NCBI RefSeq assembly: GCF_964019385.1
Contig: NC_088654.1
Span: 4,447,097-4,511,096 of the forward strand
DNA length: 64,000 nucleotides
Direction: 5' to 3'
Source: Sycon ciliatum
Taxonomy: Eukaryota; Porifera; Calcarea; Leucosolenida; Sycettidae
Under the pieces are notes generated by a model. It saw nothing but the letters and a program-made list of their open reading frames with translations. It did no database searches and was not told the origin of the DNA. Both the position numbers and the translations under genes were made by a program. The number at the start of each line of letters is the position of its first letter. Within the stretch, counting starts at the first letter, position 1. Below, piece after piece: positions 10,949 to 23,799 of the stretch.

Positions 10949-12045
10949 ACTTCATCTCCCTCCCTCCCTAGCTGCATTCCTATCGATGCCTGGTCGTAGG
11001 GTATGATTCCGAGACCTCCGGTCGGATGAGCCTCGCCAACCACATCGGCACATCACCCATACTTCCCTTTGTCTTGTTGTCCAGTGTCATTTCAGTTGTC
11101 CTCTTCCCCTGACTATTAGTTGGGCTGTGTTTTTAGTAAAAAAAATGTAGTTATGCTCCTACTTCCGAAAGGATGCCAAATTATGCTTCAAATTTTCAAC
11201 CACCAAATTAAGCCAAAAGTTATGCCGGCATTATCCGCCGGTGCCTAACGGCTAATGGGGTTTCTCGACAATTGTGCCAGTGGCTGTGAGACCTAACGAC
11301 TAATCCCCACCGTTAGGCGCTGCATCTGCCGCTAGGATTTGTCGGGTGTTAGCGGCCGTTGTGAGTTACCTTCGGGAACGGACACGATAATTTACAAAAT
11401 TTACTTTCACAGAACAGTTGTTATGTACAAGTACATGAAAAATGTCCTCTTGAAAATATTTTCCAAAAAAGAACTTAAAAGACAACATGTCACAGTGCTC
11501 AATAGCGCAATACGCCGATCACAAGATCACGTGATAACAAGACGGAGAGTGAATTGTAACGTTAACTCTCGGCTCCAGGTTCGTACCGAGTACATGTATA
11601 TGCACATGCATAGCATTGGTCAGTAGATTATTTTCATACAATGTACACTACCGCACATCCGTGACGCCGAGACCTCAGGTCGGCAGAGTCATCAATGCCC
11701 CACCATCACTGCTGCGTCTCGGTGCAGCGCCTGCTCATTAGTTGTCACGTTTGTCCTAGTCTCTGTACCATTGTCTTTCCTCATTCATTTCGAACTGGTT
11801 ATGTGAACATAGTAAAACGTCCATTGTATTGTGTTGCACTGATCTCAGTCTCACTAAGGCGGACACGCTGACTGGGGTGCCGGGGTACCTGCACTCTGCG
11901 CAATGTATTATGTAATAATGATACATGGTACATTGTCCACGTACTTGTACACATGTACTCCATGTGGCAACGTGAATATACATGTACATTGGAGAAGGGT
12001 AGGTGTATAAATGTAGCATTCATTTCAACTAAGAGACTGACATGC

Positions 12046-12355
12046 TAACTGGTTTGAGGGAAAGAGACAAACGGGAAAAGTCTGAAGAAAAAATTCACTG
12101 CCACCACCAGGACTCGAACCAGGGACCCTCGCTTGTAGCCAGCGATGCTCTAACCACTGAGCTATGGTGTAGTCGTCATCCCAGCAGAGCCCGTTCAACA
12201 TTTTCTTCAGACTTCGTAACTCACACTTCCTGTGAATCCACACAGGCGGGTGGGACGCAGCCCTCACTGTAACCCACACACTTCATGTACAAACTAGCAC
12301 GCGGGGAGCCCCAAGTCATAAAATATTAACTGGTTTGAGGGAAAGAGACAAACGG
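12046..12355 (-). mobile_element. tRNA-derived SINE flanked by 29-bp direct repeats (S1)
   Basis: Read on the minus strand, about 12180-12105 has a tRNA-like head: ATAGCTCAGTGGTTAGAGCA (A box) and GGTTCGAGTCC (B box). The acceptor stem pairs poorly and the anticodon loop lacks the usual U33, so this is not a working tRNA gene. Identical 29-bp repeats flank it (12046-12074 and 12327-12355, both starting TAACTGGTTTGAGGG). An outer GACATG duplication and the empty site in S2 (near 18778) show that repeats and SINE entered as one insertion. Same insertion in S1' and S3'. Confidence 0.65.
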
Positions 12356-13084
12356 ACATGCATGTACATTTTGTATAGTGGTGGTGCATCTGAGAATAGA
12401 GGACACCTGTTAATCAAGGACATTTGCGCTCAGTCTCATGAGTGTCCGTTATTGTCAGGTTTGACTGTAGTAACGATTCATGGTAGTGTGAGATGTACAT
12501 TGTACAGTTCCAACAGAAGTGCAGGTGATCATGCTATCGCCAAGCAAACAGACGATCGTGGGATAGGAAGTTGTACGTTGGGAGTAGTATGGTCCTAAGT
12601 CTAGTGATGGAGTTTCTAGGTTATTGAAAAGTAACACTTGGTTTCATGGTGACGTTTTGACACCAGGTGCGACCTCTTGTTTAGAGACGTCAAAAATGTC
12701 AAAACCAACTAGCAGTTACACCACAATGCTAACATGTTATCCATCATCACGGCGCGCCAAAACAAACATCATCAGCAGAGAATAGACACTGCGGCCGACA
12801 CCTCAAGCTACACGCATCCCAATGATGGCCATACCCCTCCCCCCCCCCCTCGCCCCTCTACCCCTGGTGTAAATCCAAACCTGACAAATGTATGTTTGCT
12901 CCGCGATGACACTATCACCTGCACTTTTCTTTGTGCTATCAATATCACACCACCATGAATCTAGGCCCATTATTAGTTGAACGGGTCACATTGTAAGAAC
13001 ATTGTCTATTGATGCTTGCTGTATTCACAAGGCCTGTTTGGAGACTCATCGTCAAAAGTCATCGTCAAAAGTCATTGTACAGAG

Positions 13085-14443
13085 ATGTCGTGCATTGGGG
13101 AGCGGGATGCCAATGAGCTGGATGCCAAAGAGCTGGATGCCAAAGAGCAGAACGACCAAGAGCCGAACTGGCAAAAGCACGACGACCAAGAGCTAGTGTC
13201 AAAAGCTGAAAACCTGCCATGCTGCGATTCCCATCATGCTAAAGTTCATCACATCAAAGAGCCCGACGCCCAAGATCGGGATACTGAAGAGCTGGACGCC
13301 CAAGAGCGGGATACACAAGAAATGGACGCCCAAGAGCGGAGTACTCAACACGACCAAACCCAAAAGCGGCCATGCTTGGATCCTAGAGACCGAAGGAGTG
13401 AGGCCGAAGAGATTGAGGCCGAAGAAATTGAGGCCGAAGACAGTGAGGCCAAAGGGAGTGACGCGCAGATGAGTGACGTCCAAAAGAGTGATGCCCCAGA
13501 GAGTGATGACGGGGAGCATCTTCCCCAAGTCCTGCGATTTGTCAAATCGTATGAGCTGTTCCAACAGATGAAGCAGCATGACGAGCAGGAACAAGAGAGT
13601 GACGCGCGAAAGAGTGACGTCCAAAAGAGTGACGTCCCAGAGAGGGATGCCCAAGAGAGTGACGCACCAGGGAGTGACGCCGAAGAGAGTGACGTCGAAG
13701 AGAATGACACCGAAGAGAGTGATGTCGAAGTAAGTGACGCGCAAAAGAGTGACGCGCAAAAGAGTGACGCTCAAAAGAGTGACGTCCAAGAGAGTGACAT
13801 GGAAGAGAGTGACGCCCCAGACAGTGATGACCGGGAGCATCTTGCCCAAGTCCAACAGTATGAGCTGTTCCAACAGATGAACCAGCATGACGAACCGGAA
13901 AAGCGGGATTACCAACAGGGAGACGTTCAAGAGTGGGAGAAATTGAAAGAAAGGTGGGAGAGATTGAAAAACCAATGCGAGCGGGAGGTCCAACAGGTGG
14001 AACAGGGGAAGCTACGTTTCCAACAGCAAGAGGCGAACATATCGAAGTGGAAGCGGGCGGCCCAAAAATGTGAGCGGGACGCTCAACCGCGGAAGCGGGA
14101 TTGTGACCCACAGTTGGAGAGGGATGTCCAACTGCCGGAGCGGGAGCTCCAGGCCCAACAGCGGGAGTGGGAGCTGCAGATCCAAAAGCGGGAGTGGGAG
14201 CTGCAGGTCCAAAAGCGGGAGTGGGAGCTGGAGGTCCAACAGCGGGATCGGGATCTCCGTGTCCAAAAGCGGGAACTGCACGTCCAACGTCGGGAATGGG
14301 AGCTGAAAGTCCAACAGCTGGAGTCGCAGATGAAGGCCCAACAGCGGGATTGGGAGCTGAAGGTCGTACAGCGGGAGCAGGCGGTTCACCAGCGTGAGCG
14401 GGCGGTTCAGCAGCGTGAGTTCAGCAGCCATAAGCAGCGTTAG
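13085..14443 (+). CDS. repeat/coiled-coil protein, long class (S1)
   Basis: 452 residues, no intron. The start ATG at 13085 (MSCIGERDANEL) was chosen because the same start context (AGAGATGTCGTGCATTG) is shared by all six units; no real ATG precedes it in frame. Three repeat zones follow. The N-terminal zone has short DAKEL/DAQER repeats with a conserved middle (NLPCCDSHHAKVHHIKEPD). The next zone has SDAQK/SDVEE pentads in two blocks, each followed by a module ending YELFQQM-QHDE. From about residue 275 there are 9- and 7-residue repeats of the ELQVQKREW type, which should form a long charged coiled coil, ending QQREFSSHKQR. No signal peptide or membrane segment. Weak in-frame similarity (SDVQKPEFQKW) continues past the stop, so the ancestor may have been longer. 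Family not recognised; a structural or nucleic-acid-associated protein is possible, non-coding satellite is the alternative. Confidence 0.5.
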   Translation: MSCIGERDANELDAKELDAKEQNDQEPNWQKHDDQELVSKAENLPCCDSHHAKVHHIKEPDAQDRDTEELDAQERDTQEMDAQERSTQHDQTQKRPCLDPRDRRSEAEEIEAEEIEAEDSEAKGSDAQMSDVQKSDAPESDDGEHLPQVLRFVKSYELFQQMKQHDEQEQESDARKSDVQKSDVPERDAQESDAPGSDAEESDVEENDTEESDVEVSDAQKSDAQKSDAQKSDVQESDMEESDAPDSDDREHLAQVQQYELFQQMNQHDEPEKRDYQQGDVQEWEKLKERWERLKNQCEREVQQVEQGKLRFQQQEANISKWKRAAQKCERDAQPRKRDCDPQLERDVQLPERELQAQQREWELQIQKREWELQVQKREWELEVQQRDRDLRVQKRELHVQRREWELKVQQLESQMKAQQRDWELKVVQREQAVHQRERAVQQREFSSHKQR

Positions 14444-15055
14444 TCGGACGTCCAAAAACCGGAGTTCCAAAAATGGAGCGGAAGGTCCGACAAATGGACG
14501 TCCCAAAAGGAGATTAGGAAGTAGCGTGCGCAGTGAGACTGCCACAAGCACAGCCATTCTGGGATACTGATTCTGATTCTGATGGCCAACAGCGGGAGCG
14601 GGACTGAGAGGCCGTACACCAAAGTGAAGGACGCGGAAATGCTGGACACAGAAAAGACGGCAATGCTTAGATACCGTACCAATTTTCAAGCATGACATTG
14701 TACATGTCCCTGTCCACCAACCATCGCTGGATGATGGTCAGTGACATAGAATACTATCGTGTACTCATGTATGAATTTCCAGCAATGTTGCATAGCTTGT
14801 TCACATACTGTATCCATCACACATCTTGATTACTAGCATTTTCTTTTCTTGTCTAGATACGTACGCCGTATACTTCCTGTGTCATGTCTTGTCAGCTGAA
14901 CTTCGTTCTCAATTCTCTGCCAAGTGCAAGACGAACATGTATTATGCTGGAACCACTCGTGTGCCATACTTTTTTAGTACACTTTTCCGCACAAGAACTA
15001 ACACTCGCCAAAATAAGTTATAAAAACTGAATATACGGCAATGTGTCATGTTTAA

Positions 15056-16219
15056 AGGGGAAGTTAAGGCAAAAATATGAATTTCACCAGTTGTAGTCTT
15101 CGGGGTGCTGAGTCGAATGGTCTTGGCCCGAGAAAGCTGAGACGCTCCGTTCCTACTTGAATCCCAATCGAACTCGCGCACTTCCACCGAAACTGGGTGA
15201 CTGCGCCCTACTAGATGGGGATTTGTATGCAAAATGTCACTTAAAGCGCCATTTCGTTACTATAAAAGCACGGATGACCGCGATTGGCCCATATGTTGCA
15301 GTCTTTTGGACGCTGAGTCGATTGGTTTTGGTCCGAAAAGGCTGCGATGCAGCGTTCCTCCTTTATTCCCAATCGCACATGGTTGAAGAAGCGGTCACGT
15401 GCTCCTGGGTGCCCAAATCACCTGGTCACCACGCCAGCAGGCGACAATTTTCACACCAAGGTTCAACTCGAGTTCAACTCGAGTGACAGGACTGCACCCA
15501 AAAAAGGTCAAACAGGCTAGTAAGTTGTACGCTGCAGGCACGGTGACCAGGTGACTGGTGTACGCAGGAGCACGTGACCGCTTGTTCAACCACACGCTGC
15601 CTCCACCCTATTCACTAGATCCCCGATCTTTGCTGGCTATGTGTTTTGGGCAACATTACCAACGCAGGCCAAGACCAGCACGTCCATGGATAATTTTGTT
15701 GCTAAAATCTCTCCTCAATTATAGGTTTCATGTATATCCTGCTGGTTTGTCTCCTCCTTTGCCTTCTTTGCCTCTTATTTGTATTCTTTCATCTGTTTTA
15801 CTGCTGTGGTTGGCTTTCACCCTTGTCTCAGTTTTACTGGCCGTCATCATGATGTGCCATGAGATAATGATGATAAATACAAATACAAATAACCATGTTC
15901 GATTGGGAATAAACGAGGAACGCTGCATCGCAGCCTTTTCCGACCAAAACCAATCGACTCAGCGTCGAAAACACAACAACATAGGGGCCAATCGCGGTCA
16001 TCCGTGCTTTTATAAGAACGAAATGGCACTTTTAGTGACATTTTGCATACAAATCCCCATCTCGTAGGGCGCAGTCACCCAGTTTCGGTGGAAGTGCGCG
16101 AGTTCGATTGGGATTCAAGTAGGAAGGGAGCGTCTCAGCTTTCTCGGACCAAGACCATTCGACTCAGCACCCCGACGACTACAACTGGTGAAATTTTAAT
16201 TTTTGTCTTAACTTCCCCT
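15056..16219. mobile_element. TTAA palindromic element P1, with a nested insertion
   Basis: Ends AGGGGAAGTTAAGGCAAAAA and its reverse complement are flanked by TTAA (15052-15055 and 16220-16223). The two arms pair along nearly their whole length, so it is a non-autonomous foldback of a TTAA-targeting DNA transposon (Kolobok- or piggyBac-like by target site). A 298-bp insertion (15593-15890) sits near the centre. No transposase is encoded. Confidence 0.8.
15593..15890 (+). mobile_element. short LINE end or SINE inside P1
   Basis: About 298 bp flanked by AACCA (15588-15592 and 15891-15895), ending in the A-rich tail GATAAATACAAATACAAAT. The empty site is seen in the sister palindrome at about 27607. 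The same insertion is in P1' (42293-42590), so it predates the large duplication. Confidence 0.6.
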
Positions 16220-17190
16220 TTAAACATGTGTACTGGTGTGTTTATGTGCATGTGTGTGTGTGTGTGGACGAGAGGGGGGGGGGGTGTCCTGTTTTTTCTT
16301 CTTTAGTACGCATATTTGTACGTACATGTATGTCCTGTGTTTTACTAGGCAAATTCACCTTCATGTAACATATTCACACCGATATGTTAACTTTCTCAGT
16401 GTCATTAGTTAACTGTTTTCATACACTAAGGTGAAAAGGCATAGTGGTGGCCTGCGGGAGCGAAGGCTATACCTTGTGCGTTTCTGAACATTCAAGTGAT
16501 GCTAACGCTTCAATAAAATAAATACCGGTATGCAGTGGATATTTTGTCGTTCATAACCCTGATGATAGGCCAGGCTCGAAATGTTGGTGTAATGAAAATT
16601 TCAATTTGAATCGCTGTGAAGAGACAGGTTTTGGAGTTGAGAAGTGAAGTTTCCTATAATTCATGTATAAAACTAATAGTATCTCCTGAAAATGATGCGA
16701 CGGACTGTGAGGCTGAGATCTTAGTAGGGGGTAAATGAGTTTAATATCATTCGGGCAATTGGTTTCTTTACTGCATAAGGAATTGTGATGCAGTTTACTT
16801 CAGGCGGCAGACAGTTCCAGCGCACACTACTCAAAGTTCTGAAGATTGTGCCTTTTTCGTAATTGCCCGTGGCCATAAGTACACCAAAAGGTTACACGAG
16901 TACCCCCATACCAAGATGTCCATGCATGCTAGAGATCAACATGGAAAAGAGAAAACATTACTTCTTCTATTCATTAGTTTACTACTTTTGTACTTGTAAA
17001 AAAACTTTCATTGCCAAATTAGTTTGAGTTACCTTAGAAAATTATAATGTTCAACTGTCTTCGTAATCGTCACACTCGTCCAATCGATGTCACCTTTATC
17101 CTGAGATTAATCAGCTCATCTCTCCCGTAGCTCAACCTCTCCTTTCATGATGACCGAACATCAACTATACCTCGATATTTTTTACAAAAC

Positions 17191-17335
17191 AAAAACAACA
17201 AGGACAATCAATGCTTGTTTACTGCTACTTCCAGTTTCATGCTCTCGCAATCACCAGACAACATGAGGATGGGGTGATCGAGCATGAAACTTGAAGTAAC
17301 CGCAAACACGCCATGATTGTCCTTGCTGTTTTGTA
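17191..17335. repeat. foldback element of S2
   Basis: Arms around TTGTTTACTGCTACTTCCAG and its near reverse complement, centred on CAATCACCAGACAACATGAG. Non-coding hairpin of about 145 bp. Confidence 0.7.
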
Positions 17336-19503
17336 ATACGCTCTGCCTCCGCGGTGTTGAGCACTGTCAGCACAATGTGTACATCCTCGGTCAATTTTTT
17401 TAGATAAATATATGGGCATTATCCATAGCCTGCCCAGTCATGGCTGCTAAAACCACGACTTCGTATCATGCATAATGTACATGAACGCGGAGTATTGCGG
17501 ACTACCCATCACTATCTCGTCCACCCCAGAATACCTGATAAAGGCTGATTCACTCACATCTTCTACTACATGTACTGTATCAGTGTGAGAAAGGACTTTG
17601 AAGAAGACCAGTTCGAGCATACAATAATGTACTGCCATGATTTCTTCCCAGCTTTTCCTTGACAACACTATCTGCATGACCTCTGAACCCTTTACCATGC
17701 TGACCACCAGCACAGACCCGGTGCATTGTACACAATAGTGTAGCCTACAAACTAGAGCTGTGGCACAATCATGCTCTCTCTCTCTTTCCCTCCCTCTCTC
17801 TATCTCTCTCTCTCCCTCTCCCTCTCCCCTCTCTCTCTCTCTTTCTCACTTGATCTCCCTCCCTCCCTAGCTGCATTCCTATCGATGCCTGGTCGTAGGG
17901 TATGATTCCGAGACCTCCGGTCGGATGAGCCTCGCCAACCACATCGGCACATCGCCCCTACTCCCCTTTGTCTTGTTGTCCAGTGTCATTTCAGTTGTCC
18001 TCTTCCCCTGACTATTAGTAGGGCTGTGGTTTTAGTAAAAAAAAGAATGTAGTTATGCTCCTACTTCCGAAAGGATGCAAAATTATGCTTCAAATTTTCA
18101 ACCACCAAATTAAGCCAAACGTTATGCCGGCATAATCCGCCGGTGCCTAACGGCTAATGGAGTTTCTCGACAATTTTGCCAGTGGCTGTGAGACCTAACC
18201 ACAAATCCCCACCGTTAGGCGCTGCATCTGCCGCTAGGATTTGTCAGGTGTTAGCGGCCGTTGTGAGTTACCTTCGGGAACGGTCACGATAATTTACAAA
18301 ATTTACTTTCACAGAACAGTTGTTATGTACAAGTACATGAAAAATGTCCTCTTGAAAATATTTTCCAAAAAAGAACTTAAAAGACAACATGTCATAGTAC
18401 TCAATAGCGCAATACGCCGATCGTGATAACAAGACAGTCAGTGAATTGTAACGTTAACTCTCGGCTCCAGGTTTATACCATATACATGCACATGCATATC
18501 ATTGGTCAGTAGATTATTATCGTACAATGTACACTACCGCACATCCACTGTACTGTGTTGCACTGACCTTAGTCTGACTAAGGCGGACACGCTGACTGGG
18601 GTACCGGGGTACCTGCACTCTGTACAATGTAATAATGATACATGGTACATTGTCCACGTACTTGTACACATGTACTCCATGTGGCAACGTGAATGGAATC
18701 ATGTACATCAACATGTACCAAATATACGTTCGAGAAGGGTAGGTGTATGAATGTAGCATTCATTTCAAATAACAGAATGACATGCATGTACATTTTGTAT
18801 AGTGGTGGTGCATCTGAGAATGGAGGACACCTGTTAATCAAGGACATTTGCCCTCAGTCTCATGAGTGTCCGTTATTGTCAGGTTTGACTGTAGTAACGA
18901 TTCATGGTAGTGTGAGATGTACATTGTATAGTTCCAAGAGAAGTGCAGGTGATCATGCTATCGCCGAGCAAACAGACGATCGTGGGATAGGAAGTTGTAC
19001 GTTGGGAGTAGTATGGTCCTAAGTCTAGTGATGGGGTCACAGGTCTAGGTTATTGAAACGTAACACTTGGTTTCATGGTCACGATTTGACACCAGGTGCG
19101 GCCTCTTGTTTAGAGACGTCAAAAATGTCAAAACCACCTAGCAGCTACACCACAATGCTAACATGTTATCCATCATCACGGCGCTCCAAAACAAACATCA
19201 TCAGCAGAGAACAGACACTGCGGCCTACACCTCAAGCTACACGCCTCCCAATGATGGCCATACCCCTCCCCCCCCCCCCCCCTGGCCCTCTACCCTATGT
19301 GCAAATCCAAATCTGACAAATGTATGTTTGCTCCGCGATGACACTATCACCTGCACTTTTCTTTGTGCTATCAATATCGCACCACCATGAATCTAGGCCC
19401 TCTATTAGTTAAACGGGTCGCATTGTAAGAACATTGTCTATTGATGCTTGCTGCATTCACAAGGCCTGTTTGGATACTCATCGTCAAAAGTCATTGTACA
19501 GAG

Positions 19504-19818
19504 ATGTCGTGCATTGGGGAGCGGGAGCTCCAGGTCCAACAGCGAGAGTGGGAGCTGCAGGTTCAAAAGCGGGAGTGGAAACTGCAGGTCCAAAAGCAGG
19601 AGTGGGAGCTGCAGGTCCAACAGCGGGATCGGGAGCTCCGTCTCCAACAGCGGGAACTGCACGTCCAACGTCGGGAATGGGAGCTGCAAGTCCAACAGCG
19701 GGAGTGGCAGATGAAGGCCCAACAGCAGGATTGGCAGGTCGTACAGCGTGAGCGGGCGGTCCACCAGCGTGAGCGGGCGGTTCAGCAGCGTGAGTTCAGC
19801 AGCCATAAGCAGCGTTAG
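19504..19818 (+). CDS. repeat/coiled-coil protein, short class (S2)
   Basis: 104 residues from the shared MSCIGER start. The N-terminal DAKEL zone, the SDAQK zone and the YELFQQM modules are all absent; MSCIGE runs straight into the RELQVQQREW coiled-coil repeats and the common end QQREFSSHKQR. The junction falls on GGAGCGGGA, a string present both after MSCIG in long copies and at the start of the ELQVQ repeats, so a deletion between these repeats explains the short form. Frame kept. Predicted to be almost entirely one amphipathic helix. Function unknown. Confidence 0.45.
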   Translation: MSCIGERELQVQQREWELQVQKREWKLQVQKQEWELQVQQRDRELRLQQRELHVQRREWELQVQQREWQMKAQQQDWQVVQRERAVHQRERAVQQREFSSHKQR

Positions 19819-20889
19819 TCGGACGTCCAAAAACCGGAGTTTCAAAAGTGGAGCGAAGGTCCGACAAATGGACGCCCCAAAAGGAGACTAGGAAGTAGCG
19901 GGCGCAGTGAGACTGCCACAAGCACAGCCATTCTGGGATACTGATTCTGATTCTGATGGCCAACAGCGGGAGCGGGACTGAGAGGCCGTACACCAAAGTG
20001 AAGGACGCGGAAATTCAGGACACAGAAAGGCAGCAATGCTAAATACCAATTTTCAAGCATGACATTGTACATGTCCCTGTCCACCAACCATCGCTGGATG
20101 ATGGTCAGTGACATAGAATACTATCGTGTACTCATGTATGAATTTCCAGCAATGTTGCATAGCTTGTTCACATATCCATCGCACGTCTGATTTTTTTCTT
20201 TTCTTGTCTAGATAAGTATGCTGTGTACTTCCTATGTCATGTCTTGCCACGCCAACCTCGTTCGGAATTCTCTGCCAAGTCCGAGACGAACATGTATTAT
20301 GCTGGAAGCACTCGTGTGCTATACCATTTTCGTACACTATTCTGGGCAAGAACTAATACTCGACAAAATAAGCTGTCGCAACTGAGTGTACGGCAATGTG
20401 TCATGTTTAACATGTGTACTGGTGTGTTTATGTGTGTGTATGTGTGTGTGTGTGTGTGTGTGTGGACGAGAGGGGGGGGGAGTGTCCTGTTTTTTCTTCT
20501 TTAGTACGCATATTTGTACGTACATGTATGTCCTGTGTTTTCCTAGGCAAATTCACCTTCATGTAACATATTCACACCGATATGTTAACTTTCTCAGTGT
20601 CATTAGTTAACTGTCTTCATACACTAAGGTGAAAAGGTATAGTGGTGGCCTGCGGAAGCGAAGGCTATACCTTGTGTGTTTCTGAACATTCACGTGATGC
20701 TAACGCGGATCCCGCGAATATTACATGTAGTTCAAGAAATACCTATGCAATGGATATTTTGTCGTTCATTGCCTTTACAACTTACAAAACTTCACATATT
20801 AAAAGGGCAAAAAGGCAAAACTACCATTACTTGAAGTACAACTTCTGGTTATAGTAAATAATCTCCCAGGAGCTGGTAAACTCTTGCTT

Positions 20890-21300
20890 ATAATAATAAT
20901 AAATAATAATAATAATGCATCGCGCGTAATAAGACATATCAATGAAAATTGTATATCTGTTCTGCTTCTGTCACACATTGAGTACCTCGGAAAATAGGGT
21001 GGGTGTTACTCAAATTGTCAAGTCCATTTGATCTTATCCATTGCGAGACATCTGGACTGACGTAGGCTATTGGCGGATTTCATCATGACGCCTGCTTGGG
21101 CAGTGTCCTTGATGGATACTGTTGGCAGTATTGTCTTTGGCCTTCCACGATGCGCGATGGCGTCCGCAGGAAAGTACCAGGACATGGCTTTGCTTGCGGG
21201 GTTGTCTTCTGGCATGCGCAACACATGACGCAGCATCCTTCTGCATCTGCGCTGGATCGTCTCTGACATTGGCTCAGCTTGGCACCTTGCATACAAGTTC
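20890..21300 (-). mobile_element. 5'-truncated LINE, RT C-terminal end (S3)
   Basis: The minus-strand frame 21018-21296 encodes the far C-terminus of a LINE ORF2: ENLYARCQAEPMSE, RRMLRHVLRM and RGRPKTILPT. The 3' tail is the TAA repeat at about 20893-20920. It matches the LINE type at 50221-51248 and 62543-63745. The copy in S3' (48178-48577) is almost identical. Confidence 0.7.
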
Positions 21301-21900
21301 TCATTCTATTTCTGGTGTGAAGAAATAGAACCAGGTGATAGAGGAAGCAAGACAATGGATGGTGGTAGCTTCACAAACAAGATAGTAGCAGAGTGCTGCC
21401 AATTTTCTGTTGGTAGAAACCACAAGAACTGTCCGAGGTGTTCAAAGGCAGGACGAAGCGGAGCCCCTCAAATGGGGGAGGGTAAGGGGCAGCGACCCCT
21501 TTAGAAGCCGTAGCTTTTTTAGGATTTCAAGGGTCCGAAACAACAGATTGCAGAAGTCCACTTTTGTTAACAGTCTTTTTCTGTCGGTCTGTTGGAACTA
21601 CTGATCGGAGTGTTCCTAAAAATCGGAATGGAACAAGTCGAGGCCCTGACAATACTGATAACTCTCTGTCCTGGCACATGAAAGGACAATGTACATGCAA
21701 CACGGTGAACTACATGTACATGTATGATCAACTAGTGACAGCGAGTCGAAAGCAAAAAATCAGTTAGAAACATCTGATAATTTTGAAACCAAAATCGCGT
21801 TTCAAAGTCATGTTTATGGACATCGCCATTTCTTCCTTCAGAGTTGTGGCCCAATAGTTTCTAAATACCAAATTCAAATTCGATTATTCTCGCCAAATCA
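21301..21900. other. non-coding spacer, shared with S3'
   Basis: No gene seen. Repeated at about 48580-49120 with few differences. Confidence 0.5.
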
Positions 21901-23799
21901 TGGAAATGTGCTTTCTTGGATTCTCGCATTATGCTCGAAAAGTCTTCATATTTTGCTTTGGCATGCTGGGATACATATTCACTTTGTTGTACTTATCGGG
22001 AGCCTCAAAGTTCTGAAGATTGTGCCTTTTTCGTACTTGCCAGTGGCCATAACTACACCAAAAGATCACATGAGTACCCCCATGCTAGAGATCAACATGG
22101 AAAAGAGAAAACATTACTTCTTTTATTCATTAGTTGACTTCTTTTGTACTTGGAAAAAAAACTTTTTCATTGCCAAATTAGTTTGAGTTACCTTAGAAAA
22201 TTATCATGTCTTGGTAATCGTCTCACTCGTCCGATCGATGTCACCTTCATCCTGCGATTAATCAGCTCATCTCTCCCGTACCTCAACCTCTACTTCCATG
22301 ACGACCGAACATCAACTATACTTCGTTTTTTTACAACAAAAAACAGCAAGGACAATCAAGGCTTGTTTACTGCTACTTCAAGTTTCATGCTCTCGCAATC
22401 ATCAGACAACATGAGGATGGGGTGATCGAGCATGAAACTTGAAGTAGCAGCAAACACGCCTTGATTGTCCTTGCTGTTTTGTATTACGCTCTGCCTCCGC
22501 GGTGTTGAGCACTGTCAGCACACTGTGTACATCCCCCGGTCAATTTTGTTAGAGCATATCAGAGCATTATCCATAGCCTGCACAGTCATGGCTGCTAAAA
22601 CCATGACTTCGTAACATGCATAATGTACATGAACGCGGAGTTTTGCGGACTATCCATCACTATCTCGTCCACCCCAGGATACCTGATAAAGGCTGATTTA
22701 CTCACATCTTCTACTACATGTACTGTATCAGCGTGAGATAGGACTTTGAACAAGACCAGTTCGAGCATACAATAATGTACTGCCATGATTTCTTCCCTAC
22801 TTTTCATTGACAACACTATCGGCATGACCTCCGAACCCTTTACCATGCTGACCGCCAGCACAGACCCAGTGCATTGTACACAATAGTGTAGCCTACAAAC
22901 TAGAGCTGTAGCACAATCATGCTCTCTCTCTCTCTCTTTCCCTCCCTCTTTCTCTCTCGCTCTCTCTCCCTCTCCCTCTCCCCTCTCTCTCTCTCTCTTT
23001 CTCACTTGATCTCCCTCCCTCCCTAGCTGCATTCCTATCGATGCCTGGTCGTAGGCTTTGATTCCGAGACCTCCGGTCGGATGAGCCTCGCCAACCACAT
23101 CGGCACATCGCCCCTACTCCCCTCTGTCTTGTTATCCAGTGTCATTTCAGCTGTCCTCTTCCCCTGACTATTAGTAGGGCTGTGTTTTTAGTAAAAAAAA
23201 TAATGTAGTTATGTCAACTTCCTACTTCCGAAAGGATGCCAAATTACGCTTCAAATTTTCAACCACCAAATTAAGCCAAAAGTTATGCCGGCATAATCCG
23301 CCGGTGCCTAACGGCTAATGGGGTTTCTCGACAATTGTGCCAGTGGCTGTGAGACCTAACCACTAATCCCCACCGTTAGGCGCTGCATCTGCCGCTAGGA
23401 TTTGTCGGGTGTTAGGGCCGTTGTGAGTTTCCTTCGGGAACGGTCACGATAATTTACAAAAATTACTTTCACAGAACAGTTGTTATGTACAAGTACATGC
23501 AATTGTCCTCTTTAAAATATTTTTCAAAAAAGAACTTAAAAGACGACATGTGTCAGTTCTCAATAGCGCAATACACCGATCGTGATAACAAGACGGTCAG
23601 TGAATTGTAACGTTAACTCTCGGCTCCAGGTTTGTATCATACACATGTTAGCATTGGTCAGTAGATTATTATCGTGCAATGGACACTCCCGCACATCCAC
23701 TGTACTGTGTTGTACTGGTCTCAGCCTGACAAAGGCGGACACAATGACTGGGGAGTAGGGTACCGGTGTTCCTGCACTCTGTACAATGTATTATGTATT

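Larger units (their letters stand above)
9838..16391 (+). repeat. array unit S1 (long class)
   Basis: Homology to the other units begins near 9838 (TTGTGCTTTCATGGATTCTC). In order: a damaged foldback (about 10306-10420), a CT tract (10857-10948), a conserved non-coding part (about 10970-11640), a 160-bp segment shared only with S3' (about 11660-11815), a SINE (12075-12326), a C run (about 12838), the coiled-coil frame (13085-14443), a TTAA palindrome (15056-16219) and a TG/G tract (16252-16286). Confidence 0.85.
16392..20590 (+). repeat. array unit S2 (short class)
   Basis: Starts with TTTCTCAGTGTCATTAGTTA, a join seen at each unit start. Contains a 16440-16830 leader (CAATAAAATAAATACCGG, GATAGGCCAGGCTCGAAATG) shared with 34430-34860, 43130-43530 and the window end; an intact foldback (about 17191-17335); a CT tract (17773-17848); a C run (about 19266) and the 104-codon frame (19504-19818). 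No SINE and no TTAA palindrome. Close to identical to S2' along its whole length. Confidence 0.85.

Noticed and set aside
12105-12180. tRNA gene on the minus strand
   Set aside because: A and B boxes are fine, but the acceptor stem pairs poorly and the anticodon loop lacks U33; the copy sits in a repeated insertion. SINE head is the better call.
13199-14698. Long minus-strand frames opposite the coiled-coil genes (264 and 228 codons, Leu/Pro- and Val-rich)
   Set aside because: They are the complement of GAG/CAG/GAC-rich repeats, which seldom yield stops. They follow the repeat period and have no start or domain of their own.
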